Of a stretch of 64,000 nucleotides of DNA, positions 59,696 through 64,000 are shown in pieces. The notes beneath the pieces are model-generated. The model was not told the origin of the DNA and did not search any database. It worked only from the letters and a program-made list of their open reading frames with translations. The first letter of the stretch is position 1. Every line of letters begins with the position of its first letter. A program made the translations under genes and the position numbers. The DNA lies in contig CAVVHH010000002.1 in the NCBI GenBank assembly GCA_963748005.1, positions 3,100,001 to 3,164,000 of the forward strand. Reading direction: 5' to 3'. Source of the DNA: CAILZL01 sp963748005. GTDB lineage: Bacteria > Pseudomonadota > Gammaproteobacteria > Steroidobacterales > Steroidobacteraceae.

Positions 59696-61870
59696 ATGCG
59701 TTGTTCCCTGATCATTGCCGGTGCGCTGGCCATTCCGCCGCTGATTCCGTCGCTGACCCATGCCGCGGACGAGGTGCTGGAAGAAGTCATTGTCACTGCC
59801 ACGCTGCGTGCACAGTCGCTGGTTGAGGTGCCCGCCAGTGTTACCGTGCTGGACAGCCGGACCTTGCAGGATGCAGGCCAGCAACATTTCGAAGATGTGC
59901 TCGCGCTGGTGCCCAATTTGAACTGGGCCGGCGGCACTTCGCGGCCACGCTACTTTCAGATCCGCGGCATCGGCGAGCGCGAGCAGTATGAGGGTGCGCC
60001 GAATCCGTCGGTGGGCTTCCTGATCGATGACATCGACTTCAGCGGCATCGGCATGCCCGCCACACTGTTCGACATCCAGCAGATTGAAGTGCTGCGTGGA
60101 CCACAGGGCACACGTTATGGCGCCAACGCGCTGGCGGGCCTGATTGCCGTACGCAGCAACGATCCGGAACAGGAAGCGCACTTCGGTGCGGAAGCCAGCA
60201 TCGGCGAATACAACACACGCTCGCTGGGAGCAACGGCCACTGCGCCGATCGAATCGCTCAACTCGGCATGGCGTTTATCAGTGCAGGAGCATCGCAGCGA
60301 TGGCTTTCGCAGCAATCCCTACCTGGGTCGCAAGGATACCGATGGCCGCGATGAACTGACCAGCCGCTTCAAATGGCGCTGGCAGGTCAGTGACGCAACC
60401 ACAGTGGATTTCACACTGCTGTATGCCGATCTCGACAATAACTACGATTCCTGGTCGATCGATAACTCGCGTGTGTCGTTATCCGACAAGCCCGGCAAGG
60501 ATGCCGAGCGCGCCACTGGCGCCGCCTTGAAGCTCAACAGCAAACTCACCAGCGAGCTGGTGCTGACCCTTACCGGTACGGGCGCCACGACCCACAGCCA
60601 GCACAGTTACGACGGCGACTGGGGTAACACCCAAAGCTGGCAGAACCTGATGCATGACTGGAGTATCCAGAATGGTGTACCGGGCAATGCCTGGCAGAGT
60701 TTTGTCTATGACTATATCTACCGTGCCGATCGTGAGCGCGACACACGCAGTCTGGATGTGCGCCTGGCTTCAGATCATGGCGATGCGGCGTTCAACTGGT
60801 TGCTGGGTGTGTATGCGCTGAACCTGCGCGAACACATCAGCGAAATCAGCCAGGGTGACTATCAGGACCCGGTGGCCTACGACTACTTCAGCGGCACCGA
60901 TGACTTCCTGGACAGCCGCTATGACGCCACCAATGCGGCCCTGTATGGCCAGCTGGATGGCCGGTTGTCGACGCGCTGGAAGTGGTCAGTCGGTTTGCGC
61001 GGTGAACGCCGTACTGCCGACTATCACGATCATCGCGAATCATTCGGCAGCTTCCTTGATGCGCTGGATGCTGCACAGGGCGAGAATATGTGGGGCGGTC
61101 AGGCCAGCCTGGGTTTTGATCTGAGCAATGACCAGAATGTGTATCTTGCCGTGTCGCGGGGTTACAAGGCCGGCGGCTTCAATCTCGGCTACGCGGCGCA
61201 GGCGAAGCCGGATTTTGCTCAGGAATCCCTGCTCAACTATGAATTTGGCATCAAGGGCAATGCGCTGCAGGGGCGGGTATATTTTGATACGACCCTGTTC
61301 TACCAGCAGCGCCACAATATGCAGGTGCTGAACAGTACGCAGCTGGTGGCCGGCGATCCGAACTCGTTCGTATTTTTCACGGATAATGTTGGCTCCGGTT
61401 ACAACGCTGGTATCGAAAGCAGCGTGCGTGTCAGTGTCAGTGCCGCACTTGAACTCGGTGGTACGCTTGGACTGTTGCGCACGCGCACGGATGCCTACAT
61501 ACAGGATAACGGCACGGTGGTGCCTGCTCGTGAACAGGCTCATGCGCCGGAATACACCGCAAGCGTCTATGGCGTCTGGCGCAGCGACAGCGGTTTGATG
61601 GCGCGTGTGGATCTGAATGCCAAGGACAATTTCTACTACAGCAACGCGCCCAGCGTCGAGCAATCGCATGCTTACATGCTGACCAATCTGAAACTGGGCT
61701 ACGAGCGATCTGCCTGGAGCGCCTATTTCTGGATCAGGAATGCGTTTGACAAGGACTATACGATACGGGCTTTCGAGTTCGGCAATGAGCCACCGGATTT
61801 TGCCAACGCCTTGTATGTTCAGCATGGTGAGCCACGGCAGGTGGGTGTAACCGCCACTTTGAAGTTTTGA
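59696..61870 (+). CDS. TonB-dependent receptor, predicted thiamine transporter
   Basis: A 724-residue outer-membrane receptor: signal peptide, TonB box EEVIVTAT, plug domain (DVLALVPNLNWAGGTSRPRY, VGFLIDDIDFSGIG, IEVLRGPQGTRYGANALAG), 22-strand barrel, and a terminal strand ending in phenylalanine (VGVTATLKF). It is the first gene after the TPP riboswitch and is followed by thiamine-related genes, so it probably imports thiamine or a precursor. The substrate is inferred from regulation, not from binding residues. Confidence 0.92.
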   Translation: MRCSLIIAGALAIPPLIPSLTHAADEVLEEVIVTATLRAQSLVEVPASVTVLDSRTLQDAGQQHFEDVLALVPNLNWAGGTSRPRYFQIRGIGEREQYEGAPNPSVGFLIDDIDFSGIGMPATLFDIQQIEVLRGPQGTRYGANALAGLIAVRSNDPEQEAHFGAEASIGEYNTRSLGATATAPIESLNSAWRLSVQEHRSDGFRSNPYLGRKDTDGRDELTSRFKWRWQVSDATTVDFTLLYADLDNNYDSWSIDNSRVSLSDKPGKDAERATGAALKLNSKLTSELVLTLTGTGATTHSQHSYDGDWGNTQSWQNLMHDWSIQNGVPGNAWQSFVYDYIYRADRERDTRSLDVRLASDHGDAAFNWLLGVYALNLREHISEISQGDYQDPVAYDYFSGTDDFLDSRYDATNAALYGQLDGRLSTRWKWSVGLRGERRTADYHDHRESFGSFLDALDAAQGENMWGGQASLGFDLSNDQNVYLAVSRGYKAGGFNLGYAAQAKPDFAQESLLNYEFGIKGNALQGRVYFDTTLFYQQRHNMQVLNSTQLVAGDPNSFVFFTDNVGSGYNAGIESSVRVSVSAALELGGTLGLLRTRTDAYIQDNGTVVPAREQAHAPEYTASVYGVWRSDSGLMARVDLNAKDNFYYSNAPSVEQSHAYMLTNLKLGYERSAWSAYFWIRNAFDKDYTIRAFEFGNEPPDFANALYVQHGEPRQVGVTATLKF

Positions 61871-61873
61871 TGC

Positions 61874-61943
61874 GTAGGGCGGTTCGTGAACCGCCCGTCT
61901 TTGCAATGATTGTTCACGAGGGCGGTTCACGAACCGCCCCTAC
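61874..61943. repeat. GTAG-headed REP pair inside the thiamine operon
   Basis: GTAGGGCGGTTCGTGAACCG...CGGTTCACGAACCGCCCCTAC, two palindromic units in inverted order. Same family as 6459-6522 with changed centre (GTGAAC/CACGAA). It lies directly after the TonB-receptor stop and could reduce expression of the downstream genes. Confidence 0.78.
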
Positions 61944-61953
61944 GAGGTTAATG

Positions 61954-62196
61954 ATGCGCACCATGATTGAAATCAGTCTGTATCCGCTCGACGCCGGGTT
62001 CATTCCGCCAATCCAGGATTTCATTGATCGCCTGAATACCTATCCGGAACTGCAGGTCACCACCAACGCCATGAGCACGCAGATCGCCGGCGAGCATGCA
62101 CGGGTGTTCGAGATTCTCGGCATCGAAACCGCGAAGAGCTTTGCGGCTGCCGGTCGCAAGGTGTTTATCATGAAGGTGCTGGGCGGGCAGGCGTAA
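61954..62196 (+). CDS. YkoF-like thiamine/HMP-binding domain protein
   Basis: An 80-residue ferredoxin-like protein: EISLYPLDAGFIPPIQDFID, VTTNAMSTQIAGEHARVFEI and KVFIMKVLGG. The pattern is that of the YkoF/MTH1187 superfamily, which in Bacillus binds thiamine or hydroxymethylpyrimidine. Position under a TPP riboswitch supports this. ATG 61954 has GAGG at good distance; ATG 61951 is adjacent. The open frame upstream is repeat DNA. Confidence 0.82.
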   Translation: MRTMIEISLYPLDAGFIPPIQDFIDRLNTYPELQVTTNAMSTQIAGEHARVFEILGIETAKSFAAAGRKVFIMKVLGGQA

Positions 62197-62814
62197 TTGA
62201 CCACCCTGCAGCACATCCTGCGTGAATTGTTCGGCACTTCCTTCTGGGAGGCGCTGGCCGTGGTGTTGTCCATTGCCTACCTGGTGCTGGCGACACGCCG
62301 CAGCTTGTGGTGCTGGCTGTGTGCGTTGATCAGCACGATCATCTATACCGTGTTGATGGCACGCACCGGACTGGTGATGGATACCCTGTTGCAGGTGTAC
62401 TACCTGGTCATGGCGGTCTATGGCTATCTTGAATGGACGCGTGGCCGACAACCGTCCGGTGAATTGCAGGTAGTGCGCTGGATCTGGCAGCAACATGTGC
62501 TGGCAATCGGCGCGGTGGTGTTTGCGACGGTGATCAATGCCTGGGTGCTGCAGTTCATTGCCATGGCACGCTCGCCCTGGCTGGATTCCTTTGTGACGTG
62601 GGGCAGCGTGTTGTGCACCTGGATGGTGGCGCGACGGGTGCTGGAGAACTGGCTTTACTGGATCGTGGTTGATGGTGTCGCCGCCTATCTGTATTACTCG
62701 CGCGGGCTGGTCGCTACGGCAGGATTGATGCTGGTGTATGTGGGTATGGTCATTTACGGCTACTTCATCTGGCGTCGCCAGCAGCTGCCAGCCGTGCTGC
62801 AGGAGGCGGTGTGA
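62197..62814 (+). CDS. pnuT: PnuC-family transporter, predicted thiamine permease (PnuT)
   Basis: A 205-residue inner-membrane protein with seven predicted helices and PnuC-family landmarks (FWEALAVVLSIAYLVLATRR, DTLLQVYYLVMAVYGYLEW, ENWLYWIVVDGVAAYLYY). TPP-regulated PnuC relatives (PnuT) carry thiamine, which is then trapped by phosphorylation. TTG start, immediately after the YkoF-like stop. Its last bases overlap the kinase start (GTGA). Confidence 0.9.
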   Translation: MTTLQHILRELFGTSFWEALAVVLSIAYLVLATRRSLWCWLCALISTIIYTVLMARTGLVMDTLLQVYYLVMAVYGYLEWTRGRQPSGELQVVRWIWQQHVLAIGAVVFATVINAWVLQFIAMARSPWLDSFVTWGSVLCTWMVARRVLENWLYWIVVDGVAAYLYYSRGLVATAGLMLVYVGMVIYGYFIWRRQQLPAVLQEAV

Positions 62815-63707
62815 CCCCCGAACAGGTTGCTGCCGAAGTATTGGCCGTTGATGCTTCGACGCTGAGTGCCACGCGCATCAAGGGCGGGTTGACCAATGAA
62901 AGCTGGTGTGTCGAGGGCGTCGATACATCGGTAGTGGTGCGCATCAGTACCGCCGACGAACGGACGTTGCAGCTGAACCGGCACAGCGAGACTCGGGTGT
63001 TGTCGCTGGTGCAGGCGGCCGGTATTGGTGCGGAAGTATTGTTGTGCGAACCGGAACGGCGTTTGCTGGTGACTCGCAAGCTCTATGCGCAGACGCTCAC
63101 TGTGGAGGCGGTGCAGACAGATGTCACTATCGAGCAGGTGGCGCAATTGTTACGGCAACTGCATGCGCTCCCAACGGCATCAGCAATCCAGCAGATCGAT
63201 CTGGCAGCCACATTGCATGGCTACTGGCACAGTCTTGGTGGTGTTGAATACCCGGATGTCGCAACCCGTCAGCAAGCGTTGGACATTGCTCTGGAGTCTG
63301 CGCAATCTGGTGTTCGCTGTCTGTGTCACAACGACGTGCATCATCTCAACCTGATGTCTGATGGCACGCGGCTATGGTTACTCGATTGGGAATACGCCGG
63401 AATCGGCGATCCGTTTTTCGACCTGGCCGCTGTGTGTTGTTATCACGGCTATGACCAATCGCTGCGTGATCGATTGCTGCTGGCATATAGCGGCCGGCTG
63501 GCCAGCACCGGTGGCGAGCGGCTGCAGCGCATGTGCTGGTTGTTCGACTACATCCGGAATTTATGGCTGGCTGTCAGACGACTCGACGATGCGGCTTCCG
63601 TAACCTCTCCCATGAGGGGAGAGGTTGCGCGCAGCGCGGGTGAGGGTGCACGAGCAAATGCAAAGCCCTCACCCCAGCCCTCTCCCTCAGGGAGAGGGGG
63701 CGGTTGA
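62811..63707 (+). CDS. Thiamine-kinase-like APH-fold phosphotransferase
   Basis: A 298-residue kinase of the choline/aminoglycoside phosphotransferase fold. The catalytic loop reads CHNDVHHLNLM and the Mg-binding loop LLDWEYAGIGDPFFDLA. The N-terminus has IKGGLTNESWCV. GTG start is coupled to the pnuT stop. In this operon thiamine kinase would trap imported thiamine as TMP. The last 35 residues (from VTSPMRGEVARSAGEG) are encoded by a CCCTCTCCC-family palindrome and are not part of the fold, so the native stop seems to have been lost. Confidence 0.88.
   Translation: MTPEQVAAEVLAVDASTLSATRIKGGLTNESWCVEGVDTSVVVRISTADERTLQLNRHSETRVLSLVQAAGIGAEVLLCEPERRLLVTRKLYAQTLTVEAVQTDVTIEQVAQLLRQLHALPTASAIQQIDLAATLHGYWHSLGGVEYPDVATRQQALDIALESAQSGVRCLCHNDVHHLNLMSDGTRLWLLDWEYAGIGDPFFDLAAVCCYHGYDQSLRDRLLLAYSGRLASTGGERLQRMCWLFDYIRNLWLAVRRLDDAASVTSPMRGEVARSAGEGARANAKPSPQPSPSGRGGG
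63604..63700. repeat. CCCTCTCCC-family palindrome at the kinase 3' end
   Basis: CCTCTCCCATGAGGGGAGAG, a GCGCGCAGCGCG inner stem and GGGTGAGGGTGC, then CCCTCACCCCAGCCCTCTCC and GGGAGAGGG. It belongs to the family at 9718-9804 and lies almost wholly within the coding frame of the kinase. Confidence 0.75.
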
Positions 63708-63708
63708 G

Positions 63709-64000
63709 TTACTTCTTCGCCGCCGACTGATTGGCCACGGCTTCCATGGCCGCCTTGATGGCTTCCTCATCGCCGAGGAAGCGACGCGGCAACTTCGGCT
63801 TCAAGCCGGCATCCAGTTCATAAACAATGGGCACGCCAGTAGGGATGTTGAACTCGATGATATCGGCGTCCGACATACCATCCAGCATCTTCACCAGTGC
63901 ACGCAGACTGTTGCCATGCGCCACTACCAGCACGTTCTTGCCCTGCTTGAGTTGCGGCGCAATCTTGTCGGCCCAGAACGGCAATACCCGCACCAGGGTT
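63709..64000 (-). CDS. gpmA: 2,3-bisphosphoglycerate-dependent phosphoglycerate mutase (partial)
   Basis: The C-terminal 96 residues of GpmA: the catalytic second histidine in VLVVAHGNSLRALVKMLD, then DADIIEFNIPTGVPIVYEL and AVANQSAAKK at the end. The 5' part lies beyond the right window edge. It interconverts 2- and 3-phosphoglycerate in glycolysis. Convergent with the thiamine operon, with only a palindrome between them. Confidence 0.95.
   Translation of the reverse strand, partial: TLVRVLPFWADKIAPQLKQGKNVLVVAHGNSLRALVKMLDGMSDADIIEFNIPTGVPIVYELDAGLKPKLPRRFLGDEEAIKAAMEAVANQSAAKK

Noticed and set aside
1..64000. tRNA, rRNA or prophage genes
   Set aside because: Intergenic regions were read for cloverleaf ends (CCA, TTCRANYC) and phage structural genes; none was found.

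Overview
The window is a GC-rich (roughly 60 %), densely coding gammaproteobacterial chromosome segment. Gene content and order (mreBCD-mrdA-rodA-mltB-rlpA divergent from gatCAB, TonB receptor under a TPP riboswitch, RND and MacAB-type pumps, many intergenic palindromes) suggest a free-living Xanthomonadales, Nevskiales or Steroidobacter-like relative. That placement is an inference and was not tested by any search.

Layout. 1-7578 (minus): the elongasome operon mreB, mreC, mreD, mrdA, rodA, mltB, rlpA (rlpA runs off the left edge). 7956-11315 (plus): gatCAB amidotransferase. 11408-12349: Hsp33. 12574-15886: a MacAB-like pump with split ATPase and permease. 16066-20264: radical SAM protein, a frameshifted Lrp/AsnC regulator and a two-subunit molybdenum hydroxylase (IorAB type). 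20281-25338: accessory stretch with a DMT exporter, a 5'-truncated lysozyme-inhibitor remnant, a repeat-bracketed CMD/membrane pair, a SnoaL-like protein, one isolated integron gene cassette and an MFS transporter. 25692-28172: MHYT-type hybrid histidine kinase. 28848-35688: three-gene transglutaminase / ATP-grasp / alpha-E cluster.

35770-38078 is the most unusual part. It is a four-cassette integron array with attC sites and all genes in one direction. It has no intact integrase, but a short integrase-like 5' end lies exactly where a divergent intI would be, and a decayed REP-associated (Y1) transposase follows it. A second, single cassette sits at 23348-23919. In all five cassettes the 5' boundary core matches the inverse core of the cassette's own attC, which is what site-specific cassette recombination predicts.

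38141-45536: membrane-tethered TAXI protein, then a complete RND efflux operon (adaptor, HAE1 pump, outer-membrane factor). 46047-48821: small secreted proteins (DUF2092, coiled coil, cytochrome c-like, Met-rich). 49189-52763: lipoprotein, AspT-type antiporter, MarC. 53012-58377: DODA-type dioxygenase, ModF-like double ABC ATPase, PAS hybrid histidine kinase with Hpt. 58400-59311: PhzF. 59525-63707: a thiamine scavenging operon (TPP riboswitch, TonB receptor, YkoF-like protein, PnuC/PnuT permease, thiamine-kinase-like protein). 63709-64000: 3' part of gpmA.

Several families of short intergenic palindromes are spread over the window: GTAG-headed REP-like pairs, a CCCTCTCCC family and a TCATGCC family. 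Some have invaded gene ends and change predicted starts, stops or tails. No tRNA, rRNA or CRISPR array was seen.
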